DNA of 58,907 bases from Alectoria sarmentosa (Eukaryota; Ascomycota; Lecanoromycetes; Lecanorales; Parmeliaceae): positions 1 to 58,907 of the forward strand of contig WOGZ01000217.1 of NCBI GenBank assembly GCA_009733775.1, given 5' to 3'. Positions within the stretch are counted from its first letter, which is position 1, and every line of letters starts with the position of its first letter. The position numbers and the translations under genes are program-made. The notes below the pieces were generated by a model. That model saw nothing but the letters and a program-made list of their open reading frames with translations, was not told the origin of the DNA and did not search any database. Positions 34,702-45,982 of the stretch are shown here, piece after piece.

Positions 34702-37700
34702 ATGCCCGAGCTCTCCGACTTCCAGGTTGGGCAGACGGTCGAGCTCTCGAACGGCGTCAAAGCAACCGTACAATTCGTCGGTAACACCCACTTCGCTCCC
34801 GGGGACTGGATTGGGATAGAGCTCGAGGATGCTCTCGGAAAAAATGATGGAGCTGTACAGGGGCAACGATATTTCGATTGCCCGCTGGGACATGGCATGT
34901 TCATCAGGCCTTCAGTTCCTAAGATTGTCGACGAGTCTACCCCGAAACCAACTGCAAGGCCGAATGGCAAGGCGGATGGGACCGCAACAAGGGAGAGACC
35001 GCCGACTATGGCTGTTGGAGGGGCGAGGAGGCAGAGCGTGTTGGATCCAACAGCTACGAAGAGACAAAGCATGAATGCTGGGAGCCCCACGCCTACCGCG
35101 AGGACTAAACCTATTTCAAGGTTGGCGGCACGTGCTCCTTGGATGGTTCCTATGGCTTGAGTAATTGTGCTGACTGATCTAAGTCTCCAAACAAATCTCC
35201 TACAAAGCAAATCGGCTCGTCCATCTCTGGCAAGTCTACTGCAGGAACCACCACCGCTCCGACAGCAGCCCGGAAGTCCATGCTTCCACCTACAAAACGG
35301 ACCTCAATGGGCCCTCCCACTAGGGCACCACGGCCTTCTATAGTAAGCACCATGAATGGCTCGGAGAGACCATCCAGCCAGACATCTTCATCGGTTTCTC
35401 GAGGACCTTCAGATAGGCCTTCAATGCGGCCGGCTGCAAGAGATAAACTTGGTTCGGTCAGCGGGGAGAGCCAACACAGCGCAGACAGCATCCACGAGTC
35501 ACCCGCAGAATCTTCAGAGCCGGAAGCCTTCTCACCGCCGCCAGTGTCTGAGTCTCAGGATGATCGGTCAAAAGGGGCAGTCATTTCCCCATTATCCCAA
35601 GCTTCAGGCATCAGCCTTCCTGCATCGAGTCGCGGGAAATCTTCCCCCTCTACGAGCAAGCGCCCTTCGACTGCGGGCACTGTCTCTCAAAGGGAGGTGG
35701 AAGACCTAAAGACGAAGCTACGACTGATGGAGAAGAAGCGCATGGAGGACAGGGAGAAACTGAAGACATTGGACAAAGTTCAAGCTGATCGAGATCGGTT
35801 CGAAGGGATCATACAGAAAATGCAGTCAAAGTACCAGCCGCAACAGCAGGAAATAGCGGAATTGAAGAAACGGCTTAAAGAAGAGGAGGCAAAATATCAG
35901 GCTCTGGAATCACAGCAGGCTGAGAATGATACGATGTACGAGATGACTACTCTGGATAGAGAGATGGCCGAGGAAATAGCAGAATCCCTGAAGATCGAAT
36001 TGGACTCCCTGCAGCAGAAGCATGAAGAGCTGGAACTTGAAGTGGAGGTGCTTCGAGAAGAAAATCAAGAACTGGGTAAGGAGATAAGTCCGGAAGAGAA
36101 GACAAGTCAGGGCTGGCTCCAAATGGAGCGAAGCAATGAGCGCTACCGGGAGGCTCTGGTGCTGCTGAGAGATGCAAAGCAGCAACAGGAAGCGGCCTTC
36201 AAGGGCCAAGTTGCTGATTTAGAGGAAGACGTCGAAGCGCTGAACAAGATCAAGGACGAGCATACACACACCAAGGAGAAGCTTTCGCAATCGGAGTCTA
36301 CGCTTGTAGAATTGCGTGAACAACTGGATAATGCTCTTGGCGCCGAAGAAATGATCGAGGAACTCACGGAGAAGAACATGACCTTGATTGAGCAAATGGA
36401 TGAATTGAGACAGACCATTGAGGACCTTGAGAGCTTGAAGGAGCTAAATGATGAGCTTGAAGTCAATCATACGGAGACTGAGAAGCAGCTCCAATACGAG
36501 ATCGATTACAGTGAGGCCTTGCTTGCTGAAGAAGCAAGGAAGTCAGCTGTTCAGGATGGAACGATCCAAGACCTCGAGTACACGGTCACGCGTTTCCGCG
36601 ATTTAGTTACGAGCATGCAGAGCGATCTTGAAGATATGAGGGCCTCGCAACAGATCTCGGAGACGGAAGCCAATGAGCTCAACAGTCGTTCCAGAGCAAT
36701 GATGGACCTCAATATGCGATTACATGTCTCTGCATCGAAAGCTCAAGTCAAAGCCATCGATCTGGAACTTGGCAAGATAGAAGCCCATGAGTCTTCAGAA
36801 CATCTAGCAATTGTCCAGCTATTCCTACCTGACTCTTTCAATAGCGAACGTGACTCGGTGCAAGCACTCCTACGCTTCAGGCGAATTGGTTTCAAGGCCA
36901 ACATCATGCACCATTTCGTCAAAGAAAGGATGCATGGCCAAGCAACGCCTAGTCAGGATGATGACATCTTCCCGTGCTGTGATGTTCTGGACAAGTTGAC
37001 TTGGGTCTCATCAACGTGCAATCGCTTCATCAATCACATTGAGACGTGCGATCTTGAAGCTTTCAGGAGGCTTGGTGGTGCTTCGTACGAGCTTGAGCCT
37101 GTCGAGCGTGCCGTCAATGTGTGGGTTGACGGCCTGAAAAGAGACGAACTCAAAAGCGAAAAATGCGCCATGGAGCTGCAGCGGTCCATCGCACTCATGT
37201 CGCATCTGGCCGAAGTTCATATCGGCGAAGACTTGGTACACTACGCCGACGAAGTCAACGTGCGGGCCACGATGATTCAAAGCTATTTGGAGAACTCTGC
37301 TACTGCCCTATCCCACATTAAATCGATGTCTGAGGCTAAGGCTTCTACAACGAGCATTGAAAGCGATGAAAAGGATGCGGATTGTGAGGAATTTCTTCAG
37401 AAGATGGACGCGCTTATTTCCCAGACTCGCAGCGCAAAAGTCATTAGCAGTAAAGCTACTCGTCAGCTGCAAGACTTGAAATCCAGATCGCTTACCCTCG
37501 AGCCTTCGACACTCAACACTGTAGAGACAGCCCAGAATGCTGCGTCTGAATTCGCCTCCTTCACCCGTACGGCAGGCGTATCCGTACTGCAAGTCCTCAC
37601 AGAAGAAGCTCGCAACATCCCAGTCTCGTATGAGGTCTTGTTAGATCAAATGCCGTTCTCGTCCTTAGCAACAAAGCTTAATTCTGTTACTGGACAACTA

Positions 37701-38708
37701 CAGACTTTTTACAACTTGTCAAACAGTCTTGCACAAACTGCAGAATTCCCATCGCCACCTCCTCCACCACCTTGGAAATTGCTTGCACAGAACATGCGGG
37801 CTGCTACCGCCGATATGGCAGCGCAAGAAACAGAGTTTGCGCGATTGAAGGATGAGGTGGCAGAGAAGAACACCACACTAGCTATGAAAGACAAGACCGT
37901 CGAAGAGATGGGCGTCAAGGTCGAAATCCTCGAGAAGCGCGTTGGTGAATCAGGTGGACGAAGAGAGAAGGTTCGGGAACTGGAAGCCACGGTCGAAGCC
38001 GCCAGATCTCATGAAAAGGATCTCATCGGCAAGTTAACCCACCTCCAAAACGAGCTTCGCACCCTTGAAGCCGAGCGCGATAATTGGAAGCAGTCGCCTC
38101 AAATTGCGGAACCCACATTGCAGTCCGGTCAAATGGCGACCGCGCCCACCTCTCATGCCTCTTTACGCCAGATCGAAACCCTTAAATCTGAAATCAGAGC
38201 CTTGCAGTCATCCGTCCGCTACCTCCGATCTGCCTCCTCCAGCCACACTCTCTCATTTTCCTATGGCTTCCTCTCTGCACCCATCACTACTCCAGAACCC
38301 GTTCCGCCACTCGTCCAAGCCGAAGCCAAAGACGTCCTCAAGGAGATGCTCAACCTCGTCTCTCAGCCTGATAATCAGATTGTCCGTTTGCAATCTAAAA
38401 ACAAAGCCGACAGACTGCGCTGGAGACCCGCTCGTGAGACAAGCGACTGGAAAGTGCAGAAGCAGAAAGAGGAGTGGGCAGAATGGAGAGAGTGGAGAGA
38501 TTGCATTGCGAGGAAGTCTGCAATGAGCAAGAAGGAAGAAGAGAGGAGGAGAGAGGCGAGGAGGAAACATACTGCCAGAGAGAGGGAGCCGCTTGCCCGT
38601 TTACAGGTGCAATTGCCAGGCAAGATGGAATCGGGACATGAGGTGAAGATCGTGAGGCCCGGCGAGTGGGAAAGGTTGGAAGAAGCTTTGGGCCTAAACG
38701 TGGGCTAG
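34702..38708 (+). CDS. Dynactin p150-Glued subunit
   Basis: Largest dynactin subunit, which links cytoplasmic dynein to microtubules and to the Arp1 filament for nuclear and vesicle transport (Neurospora ro-3, Aspergillus nudM). The N-terminal CAP-Gly domain (residues 1-75) has the microtubule/EB-binding GKNDG motif and the end LGHGMF. A Ser/Thr/Pro-rich basic linker follows. Long coiled coils (about 180-520) include the conserved ERSNERYREALVLLRDAK. The dynactin middle domain reads HLAIVQLFLPDSF, and there is further coiled coil plus a basic C-terminus. An intron near 35121-35183 joins the two open frames: acceptor CTAAG at 35183 with branch-like CTGAC. Frame requires a phase-0 donor, and the best-looking GT donor (after 35120) is out of frame. 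Using GT at 35146 gives about 1322 aa. The join is therefore uncertain although the gene is not. Confidence 0.9.
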
Positions 38709-39256
38709 CTTGTCATTGTTTTGACATACTTCCTGGAGTTCTCGCCATTGCATGAGCATAAGGGAGTTACTATGCTATAGATTGATACCCTCTAGTGGTT
38801 TGTTCGACGAGCCCCAGCCATACAGAAATGACGAGATCTTTCGGTCGATCTCTTCAACTCCGTGGCAATCCCAGCACTGGCCTTGAACTGGTTAGGTTTC
38901 GGGGGCCAGGTAAGGTTCCATAGAAGACCCTACGATTGAAATGGCATGAATCCTCAAACTATCCGACGAGCGCAACGTCAACGTGAAATCGACCAATCAT
39001 TCCGGATTACTGCCCAAAATCTCTTGATATCATTAGACAAGTGTCCGGAGCACCCTTGTAGAAATCTCCCAGCCTGTGTGATTGGTCGAGGCATTCATTT
39101 CATTTACTATATCGCGTCATTGGTTACGATATCCTCACCCTTTCTGTCCTAAGTATGAAGGCCAAAGATGCAATACCACGCCCATGAGAATCACTATTCA
39201 CCTCTAGAATCGCTTTTTATGACATCGCTCCACCACTGCTCAAAATTCTTCCACAA
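38709..39256. other. Convergent 3' interval
   Basis: Dynactin (plus) and family member A (minus) end towards each other. Only short frames are present, none supported. Confidence 0.45.
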
Positions 39257-40351
39257 TCATGTATCCGCTTCCCCATCCGCTGCACAAATTCTTTTGTCCG
39301 CCGCCCGCGGAAAAACCCTGGCGAACTGTGCTCTGAAAACCGCCTTTGCGACATCAATCGGCACCGTTTTGGACCTCACATCCCTGCCCCTGACTTCGAC
39401 GACATCGGTGCGCACCTCTTCCTCGCTCAACCCCGTCCACCCCCTCTTGCCATCCCGCCACCTCGTCCTGCTCGTGAACGGCCGCCAATCGATCGCGGTG
39501 AACTCCTCGCTCTGCTGCTGCTGCTGCCGTCGCAGCAGCGCCTCGCATCCTTCCACCAACGCCTCCAGTCCGTGCGCGTACGCCCTGGTCACCATGAGCG
39601 CCTTGTAGCTCCCCCTCAACTTGACCTCCACGTCCGACAAGAGCACACGCCGCGTCGTCGGCCCCTCTGCTGAAGCACGATGATCCCCACGGCAGGAGGA
39701 CGTGACCGGACGCGCCGCATGCTCCATCTTTCTCCGGTCCTTGAAATACAGGAGCCGGTCGAAAACGAGGAGGTATCGCATCTCGTCCAGCTGGGCGCAG
39801 TGCAGTCGGTAGTATTTCGCCAGTTGGGCCGGGGTCGCGACCTGGTGGAGCCGGTGGTAGGCGATGCACTGCTCGTCGATGCGGAGGGTGGAGATGCTGA
39901 CGGGGACTTGTTCCTTTTCGACTTTTCTTCGAGCGAGCATGCTGCAAGGGTCGTACCTCGTCCAGAGGATCCATCCGTCTCTTCCGCCACACCATCTCGA
40001 TGGCGCGTTCTCAAGCCCTAGGCGTACGGCCTCCTGATTGGCCTGGATGACGGGGCAGAGGACTTTTGCTTTCATTCGTCGGGTCGGCGGGATCTTTTGT
40101 TCGATTTCCTCGATTTGCTGCAGGAGTCCCTTTATCTTTGGGTCTAGGGCCGGTGGTTCCACGGGGTGGAACGGCGCGGTCGCGCGCGAGCGTGGTGGCT
40201 GAGCCGAAGAGTTTGGCATGTGGAGTATGTTGATTGGCGAGGTCTGCCAAGGGTCCCGCTTGTCTTGCTGTTCCTTGATGCTGGCTATTTGGGCCCATGA
40301 GAGCTCGCAATGTCGGAGCCGAATCTGAAACCCTTGGTGTTTGGTTGTCAT
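39257..40351 (-). CDS. Unrecognised repeated family, member A
   Basis: Intronless frame of 364 aa; a second ATG at 40220 (MPNSSAQPP) would remove a divergent 44-residue leader and is an equally good start. I do not recognise the family. The body shares, in the same order, a series of blocks with the gene at 48180-49100: RLGLENAPSRW plus GRDGW; ISTLRIDEQCIAY; a YYRLHCAQLDEMRY block; RAYAHGLEALVEGCE; RWRDGKRGWTGL; ARVFPRAADKR. The protein is rich in Arg, Trp and charged residues. It has no signal peptide or membrane helix, and its helical central part suggests a soluble protein. A short Gln run (QQQQQ) precedes the W-rich C-terminal block. No catalytic motif is evident, so a binding or structural role is as likely as an enzymatic one. 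GC content is higher than in members B and C. Confidence 0.75.
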   Translation of the reverse strand: MTTKHQGFQIRLRHCELSWAQIASIKEQQDKRDPWQTSPINILHMPNSSAQPPRSRATAPFHPVEPPALDPKIKGLLQQIEEIEQKIPPTRRMKAKVLCPVIQANQEAVRLGLENAPSRWCGGRDGWILWTRYDPCSMLARRKVEKEQVPVSISTLRIDEQCIAYHRLHQVATPAQLAKYYRLHCAQLDEMRYLLVFDRLLYFKDRRKMEHAARPVTSSCRGDHRASAEGPTTRRVLLSDVEVKLRGSYKALMVTRAYAHGLEALVEGCEALLRRQQQQQSEEFTAIDWRPFTSRTRWRDGKRGWTGLSEEEVRTDVVEVRGRDVRSKTVPIDVAKAVFRAQFARVFPRAADKRICAADGEADT

Positions 40352-40686
40352 TTTGAGGCGATGCAGATTCTGAATATAAATCGGGCTGGAAAATGGTCAA
40401 TGTATATTGATCAGATCAGGTACAGATGCGGTGGCGACCATAGGATCAAAAGTGCTGGTCTTTTTCTCGGACACCACGAAGACTTTAAAAAGCTAACAAG
40501 CAGTTGAGACAGTAAGTGCTGCGACTTATATGGACAGCCAACAGACGAGAAGGTGATACGTTTGCGGCCCAAGAAATGCCACTATTGCATGTGGGGATGG
40601 AGAATGATCGACATCTCCAGCGAACGGCAGGAAAGGCTTAGCCTGGGAAATTTTTCAAACCGTTGATAGCCCTAAGCACCGTGATC
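40352..40686. other. Interval between two minus-strand genes
   Basis: Promoter of family member A and 3' end of the Zn2Cys6 regulator. Nothing else is visible. Confidence 0.4.
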
Positions 40687-42509
40687 TTATTCCCCATGCC
40701 CTGGAGCAAGCCTAATAGCATCCATTGCTTTCCCAGCTTCCGCTCGATCCTTTGCGTTCACTTTTCCAACTTCCCTCGCATACCCCAATCCCTTCCTCTC
40801 AACCAGCTCTTGATACGTTTTCAAACACCAATTCAACTCCTCCCCTGGACTTCTTCTTAGTGATAATAGAGCCGCCCTTAATGGGAACAGACTCTTTTGC
40901 GGACCCAAAACACCCATGCTGTCATGCAAGCAGTACGGCATAGAGCGGATAATGTTGGTGGCATTTTCTAGACGTCCAGTGTCGCCATGCTGGATGAGCA
41001 GTCGGCGCGCTGTCTGCTGTAGCGCCGCGAAGCTTCGGGGATCATCTTCGCGTCGAACAGATGCATTCATGGAAAGGACCGAGGTGCAGATGATGGCGAT
41101 CGTGTTGCTCAGCGCTAATTTGCAGCCCCAGAAGGCGGTTATGGTGGTCGCGACGCGCAGATCGGGGTACGAAAACGGCCGCCTGTTAGCCAGTGCTGCG
41201 ACAGTGTGATGAATGTCGTCGTTCGGTGGAGTGAGCCAGTACAATGGTGTCGAAGACTGACGAGTGAGATCCTGATACCAAAGATTGAACGTGGCGTCCA
41301 GGGCAGAACAACGTCGCAAGTATTTGGTGGGCAGTGAGAGGTTAGCCTCTGGGCTAAGCAGGTTTGCCTTGTCCGTTTCCTCGAACAGAGCGGCTAAAGC
41401 GAAACCATGATCGTATAGCCTTTGCGTTAAATCTCTCTTTGGATGTTGCTTTTTTTGCCTCTGGACCGAAATTCTTGCACACCATTCGTGGGACCCCAGA
41501 GGAGACGCTTTGCGATTCTGTATAGCTTGAATCATCTACAAAGAATCGTCAGTCCCGGACCAGTCACAGTGTTGGTCATAGATACCGCTGAGAGACGAAT
41601 CCCTTCCAGAAGAGCACGTCCGAACGAAGAGCGATGTCGATCCGGACCGCGAATTACCATGAGACGCGTCACGCCGTTCGTATGACTATTCCATCCGGCT
41701 ATGGAGTCGTTTGTGGGTCCACAAAACTGTACAGTCATACTTAGCGCAGTATCAAGCGCAACCCTTCAGATGAGCTGCCTACCTCATAGAGGGCCAGAAT
41801 ATTACCGGTCGCCAGGGTCTCGTCTTGCCACATAGTGCGCTCGTCGTAGAGGGATTTTTGGACCTCTTGCAACGCTTGGCCGTAAAAGACTCTCCCATTA
41901 AGGACAAGCGTATTGTCTCGATGAATCCAGCCTAGTCTGGCCATGGCCAAAGCCTTGAGAGCTAGGCGTAAGGCTGGCGAAGGATCTGGGAGGCCCAATG
42001 TTTGTTGAAGCCAAGCGCATTGATAGCCGGTCTGGATGCTTTGTTGTGGAATATAGTGTTCCCAGAATGTGGAAATAAGCTGCGCTTCACAAACTGTGGC
42101 ATTGCTGGGTTGGAGGGACATGCCGCTGCTGACTGTCTCCTGGTTACTTGGAGTGTTTTTCTGCTGTGCAATTGTGGGTACTGCGAACGGAACTTTGTAA
42201 GATGCCGACCATGATACCGTATCTTGTGATGGTTTTGCTTCTTCAAACGGTTCTCGTTTCGCGATGCCTTGTCTAGTGCGATTGACGAAGACTGGATAAC
42301 GAGCATAACCCTCACAAATCCTCCCACCATTGAGGCATGTCTTGCAAAATGGTAGTTGAAGATCGCACTAGCTTTGATATTAGCAAGGAAGGAGCTTTGT
42401 GTGTGGCATGATAAGCAGGATGACTAAAGACATGACTAGAACTTCTTACCTTCTTCCGCCGCCGCCGGCAGGTCAGACACGCTTTGGATCTACCCGGAAT
42501 ACCAACCAT
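40687..42509 (-). CDS. Fungal Zn2Cys6 transcription factor
   Basis: Exons 42450-42509, 41783-42367, 41586-41726 and 40687-41535, all joined in phase 0, give 544 aa; introns are 82, 56 and 50 nt. The first intron splits the zinc cluster. Joined, it reads CLTCRRRRKKKC...CKTCLNGGRIC, exactly C-x2-C-x6-C-x6-C-x2-C-x6-C, within the first 40 residues. The rest is an alpha-helical regulatory region of the fungal_trans_2 type (LALKALAMARLGWIHRDN, TRLMVIRGPDRHRSSFGRALLEGIRL). The product should be a nuclear DNA-binding activator or repressor. Target genes cannot be deduced. It lies between members A and B of the unrecognised family, so it could act on them, but position alone is weak evidence. Confidence 0.88.
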
Positions 42510-43858
42510 TAGAAAACTAATCTCACACTATATTGGTTCCAATGAATCCGAGTATCGTTCCATCGATAGTGTATCTCGTCGTCGCTGCTGTGATTTCTTT
42601 GGACTCTGCAAATATGGAAGCGCAATGTTGCTTGGAAGTGCGGTAGGCATTGTCCACTCTTGGTTACTTAAACACAGGGAGATGATGCGAGCTGAAGAGG
42701 CTTAGTCAGGCTGAATGATGAGGCTGCTTCGAGGGATCTCACGAAGAGGTCAAGATATCGGCGCCAATCCAGATTAGGGTGCCAATTCGCGCGGTTTAGC
42801 GTGTGCAGAAGGGTGGACTTCTTGGCGTCAACGGAGCTGATGGTGAGGCTTGGCGCTCTTACTGGCGGATGACCTGCCAGGTCTTCGGGCCGTCTGCACT
42901 CCTGCATAAGTATTCCGAAAAGCTTCCCTGACAGCACCCGCATCAAAAGCCATTTCGCGAGCACCGTCGCCGGTCGAGCGAACGAAAATGCTTTCTGTCA
43001 ACCTTGCTGACTCTTGGCCTTCAGCTCGTTTGCTCTTGCTCTGCCCAGGACTCCCTAACTGCCACTGGTGTCAATGGCCTATTCTATTCGCCGGGTTCTA
43101 TATGCGGCTTTGAGTGTCTTGTTCTTTCATCATCTTGTTTCCCTCATGTCGGACTTTCCTGACATAGCTATTTTCGGATCCTGGTTCGAAGTGTGCCAGA
43201 CGCTCTCATCCCCGAGCACGCCGACGGCTGGGCTGCAAGAGCATCTCTTTGGGTTGTCGAATCAGGGTCTCGCTGCTGGAATATCGATTTCGTACAATTA
43301 TCAACTTCGTTCCGTGAGCCAATCTGATGACCCGCATCAAAGATGGGGGAAGGAGGCGTCGAGGAGCCTGGCGGGGATACCATTCGAAATGAACGATATC
43401 TGAAATGAACAAATAAGATTTGGAAGGAGGACAGTGCTTATGGACACAAATCGACTTAACACGAGTACTCTACATCCAGAAGCAGGAGAGTCGTTGAGCA
43501 TGTTTTCAGATAATTAGGTTTAGAAGCAGGAGAGTTTTACACGCCAGCGATCGCAATGTAGGTATACTACTTCATCGATTAACACCTGACAGGGGACACG
43601 CCTTTCCCAAAGATGTCTGAACAGCCGTCTCCGAAAAGGAGGGCCAAGCGCCATAGAACCACCCTGAATCCACCGCTCAGTCTTCCATTCTTGGACCATT
43701 TTTCGGTGGCCCCTCGTCGCATTGACAGAAATGGCATGACTGAAACCCGCCTCTCGAAACGTGAAAGTCAGACCTTCATGAAAAAACACCAACACCCACC
43801 ATTCAAACCCTGACACCAAACCATGGACATCATCCCCACCGCCGAATCCCCCCCCTCT
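42510..43858. other. 1.35-kb intergenic region
   Basis: Promoter of the Zn2Cys6 gene and the trailer of the small membrane-protein gene. A plus frame with ATG at 43074 (MAYSIRRVLYAALSVLFFHH, ending 43403) begins like a signal anchor. It has no further support. AGAAGCAGGAGAG occurs twice (near 43480 and 43525). Confidence 0.4.
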
Positions 43859-44209
43859 TCACCTCGCCCCTCTCCCCCTCCCCGTGCCCCTTCTCCTTCC
43901 CCTAACAGCCCAAAACCTTTCCCTCTCCTGCTCCCTCCGCACCTCCACCACCCAATCATAGACCCAGCGCGCGCAAATCCCCAGCAGCGACAACGACAGC
44001 GCATTCACCCCCAGCACGATCAGCAGCGCGAACGACAGCACCACCGTGCACCGCCACCACAGCGTCAGGCCCATCCAGATCCATTTCGCAAGCTGCAGGG
44101 TCAAGGAGAGGATTTCGACAAATAAGGTGAGCAGATAGGTGGCGAGGTCGGAGAGGAGTTGGTGGAGGGTGTTGGGGTTGGGGTTGGGGGAGGTTTGTGT
44201 GGTGGACAT
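43859..44209 (-). CDS. Small membrane protein, possible
   Basis: Intronless frame of 116 aa. A Ser/Thr/Pro/Asn-rich N-terminus (MSTTQTSPNPNPNT) leads into two strongly hydrophobic segments, about residues 20-55 (YLLTLFVEILSLTLQLAKWI) and 58-85 (VVLSFALLIVLGVNALSLSL). A highly basic Arg/Gly tail (RGRRRGTGRGRGAR) closes the protein, so it is probably membrane-bound with the positively charged tail in the cytosol. Codon choice is GC-rich and the upstream sequence resembles a fungal leader (CCTCAAGAACC before ATG). I recognise no family. The opposite strand is also open here, so the alternative is that this is not a gene. Confidence 0.45.
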   Translation of the reverse strand: MSTTQTSPNPNPNTLHQLLSDLATYLLTLFVEILSLTLQLAKWIWMGLTLWWRCTVVLSFALLIVLGVNALSLSLLGICARWVYDWVVEVRREQERERFWAVRGRRRGTGRGRGAR

Positions 44210-44568
44210 GGTTCTTGAGGGGTGCGTGGGTTGGATGTATTGTTGGAGGAGGTTGGCGGTGTTGTGAGATGAGTTGCGGAGAGGTGAGATTGATGTGGGC
44301 TCTTTTTATTGCAATATCATATCTTTAATAGCGAGAGTTTAATCCCCTTTTCTGGTTTTTTTACTGCAATATTTTGTCTTGGCTTGAGCGAATGCTTTTG
44401 GAACCCATTTCTGTCTAGAAGCGGGTCAAGATAAGATATCCATCTTTCGAACTTGAACAGGAGGAAGGGTGTATACAGCACATGAATCCGTGGAAGGGTC
44501 AGCATTTGCAGGATCCAGAACCACACTGAACACGCGCATCTCTGTCTACTCAAAACCCCATCGAAAGG
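44210..44568. other. Divergent interval
   Basis: Leader and promoter of the small membrane-protein gene (minus) and of family member B (plus). No other signal is visible. Confidence 0.4.
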
Positions 44569-45300
44569 ATGGCCGCGTACACTGTGATCGAGGAGTGCGA
44601 GAGGAGCTTCGCCTCGCCATATTCGCAAGCCGGGTGTCTGCATGCAGAGCATTATATGCGTGGGCGAGCAGCTACCAGAGACCCAATCTTGTCGACGCTG
44701 GATCCGACGCCGGCGTCTTCATCTGATTCAGAACCACATTCAGTGCCCGCTCCAGTTTCGAAGCTCCAACCTGGTTCGTCCCGGGAACGAGAAGGGCATG
44801 CTGGACACCTGAATGGCCGCGACAACAAGCCCTGGGAACGAGAGCCGGATAAGTACGTGATAATGAGATGCTATCGTCCCGGATACGACGAACGCTCCAA
44901 CTTCAAAGTCGTCGTATTCGAGACACCAGTGCTGATAACCCACCTCCGCCTCTCTGAGCAAAACGCCGCCTACGAAGCGCTCCTCGCCAGAGCCTCGGCG
45001 CATAAAATCCCGGAGTACTACAACTTGCAGTTATCTCGTCTCCTCGATATCCGCGAGGCCATCAAAAGCATGACTGCAACAGATGAAAGGGGTAGAGATG
45101 GAGAGCGCCGAGCCGATGTCGTCAAATCGAGCACGGAATTGTTGGCGGCTGAATGTGTTGAGATTGAGGAAGCGGCAGACTCGTTCCGCGCTTATGCAAA
45201 GGCGTTGAAAGGTCGGGAGAAGTTGAAGGCGAGGTTGAAGGCGAATAAGAGGTGGGTGGTGAGGTTGCTGAGAATGTGTGAGAGGGAGATGTACTCATAG
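44569..45300 (+). CDS. Unrecognised repeated family, member B (divergent, shorter)
   Basis: Intronless, 243 aa. The N-terminal ~90 residues are unrelated to members A and C and rich in Ser and Pro. From about residue 90 it follows the family order: a YRPGYDERSNF block in the place of the RW...DGW block; PVLITHLRLSEQNAAYEALL, matching PVSISTLRIDEQCIAYHRL in A; YYNLQLSRLLDIREAI, matching YYRLHCAQLDEMRYLL; then FRAYAKALKGREKLKARLK, matching RAYARGLEALIEKCEVRL. The C-terminal RW-DG-GWTGL and FPRAAD blocks are missing and the protein ends in a basic helix (RWVVRLLRMCEREMYS). So it is either a truncated or a strongly diverged relative. Function is unknown; no signal peptide or membrane segment is seen. 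Confidence 0.65.
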   Translation: MAAYTVIEECERSFASPYSQAGCLHAEHYMRGRAATRDPILSTLDPTPASSSDSEPHSVPAPVSKLQPGSSREREGHAGHLNGRDNKPWEREPDKYVIMRCYRPGYDERSNFKVVVFETPVLITHLRLSEQNAAYEALLARASAHKIPEYYNLQLSRLLDIREAIKSMTATDERGRDGERRADVVKSSTELLAAECVEIEEAADSFRAYAKALKGREKLKARLKANKRWVVRLLRMCEREMYS

Positions 45301-45354
45301 GCTAAAGCCTGAATGGATCGATCGTTGCATAGATGTTAGGCTGAGTATCTGTAA

Positions 45355-45982
45355 TCAACATGGTTTGGTGATGTATAATTCAAGGTACTGCATGGTCTGA
45401 TGTCCGATACGTGCTTGTGGATTTTCTTTCGGAGTCCCCCCGTATTTGTCTTGTGTAAATCGCTCTCCAAAGCTTCGTGCGATTGAGGATAACATTGCGA
45501 AGCAGATGATTGAGCAAATCTTGGTAGTGTCTGCATAGCAACATCTCTTTACCCACTCGTCCTGGTCTACTGCAGAATGGTAGAGGCGATGGCCTATGGT
45601 TGATGCCTCGACACCCTCGACAAAGGACAAGAACCCGTGTTCGCCAGCGTCAGAGACCGTGGAAATAGTCTCGCATCCCGAGAAGTGCTTGACGATGAAT
45701 GCCACACTTTTACTGGCTTTAGCAGCGAATCTGCAGACAGCCGTTGCCGGCCCTTCAGGCGCATGCAAAGTTAGCAGATCGATGAAGAGAAGAATTGTGG
45801 CCAAATTATCCTCACGACAGGTCAATACTCTGCCCCCAATTGCGGAAGCCCATATGCCAGATTTTGAGGAGTGTTGGCGGCTCTCGAGTCAATAACTTTT
45901 GCTGTGCCCCACGGTGCAGTTGAGAAAGGAGCTTTATTACCTTAGCTCCACCAGCTCTTTGAGATGCTTCAAGTCTTGACAT
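45355..45982 (-). CDS. Hypothetical protein, two-exon candidate
   Basis: Exons 45941-45982 and 45355-45882 with a 58-nt intron (GTAATA...CTCGAG) give 189 aa in frame, starting MSRLEASQRAGGAK. Intron length fits the rest of the window. The body is well mixed in composition: IWASAIGGRVLTCREDNLAT, a hydrophobic ILLFIDLLTLHAPEG, then FAAKASKSVAFIVKHFSGCE and FGERFTQDKYGG. I recognise no family or catalytic motif. Supporting a gene are the long open second exon and protein-like text. Against it, the acceptor lacks a good pyrimidine tract and part of the opposite strand is open too. Confidence 0.38.

Noticed and set aside
39354..40021. Overlapping frames opposite and alongside family member A
   Set aside because: GC-rich shadow frames. 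Only the 364-codon frame shares ordered blocks with the gene at 48180.
43074..43403. Small plus-strand frame with a signal-like start
   Set aside because: Hydrophobic start only, with no cleavage-site context, conserved Cys pattern or transcript-like flanks.
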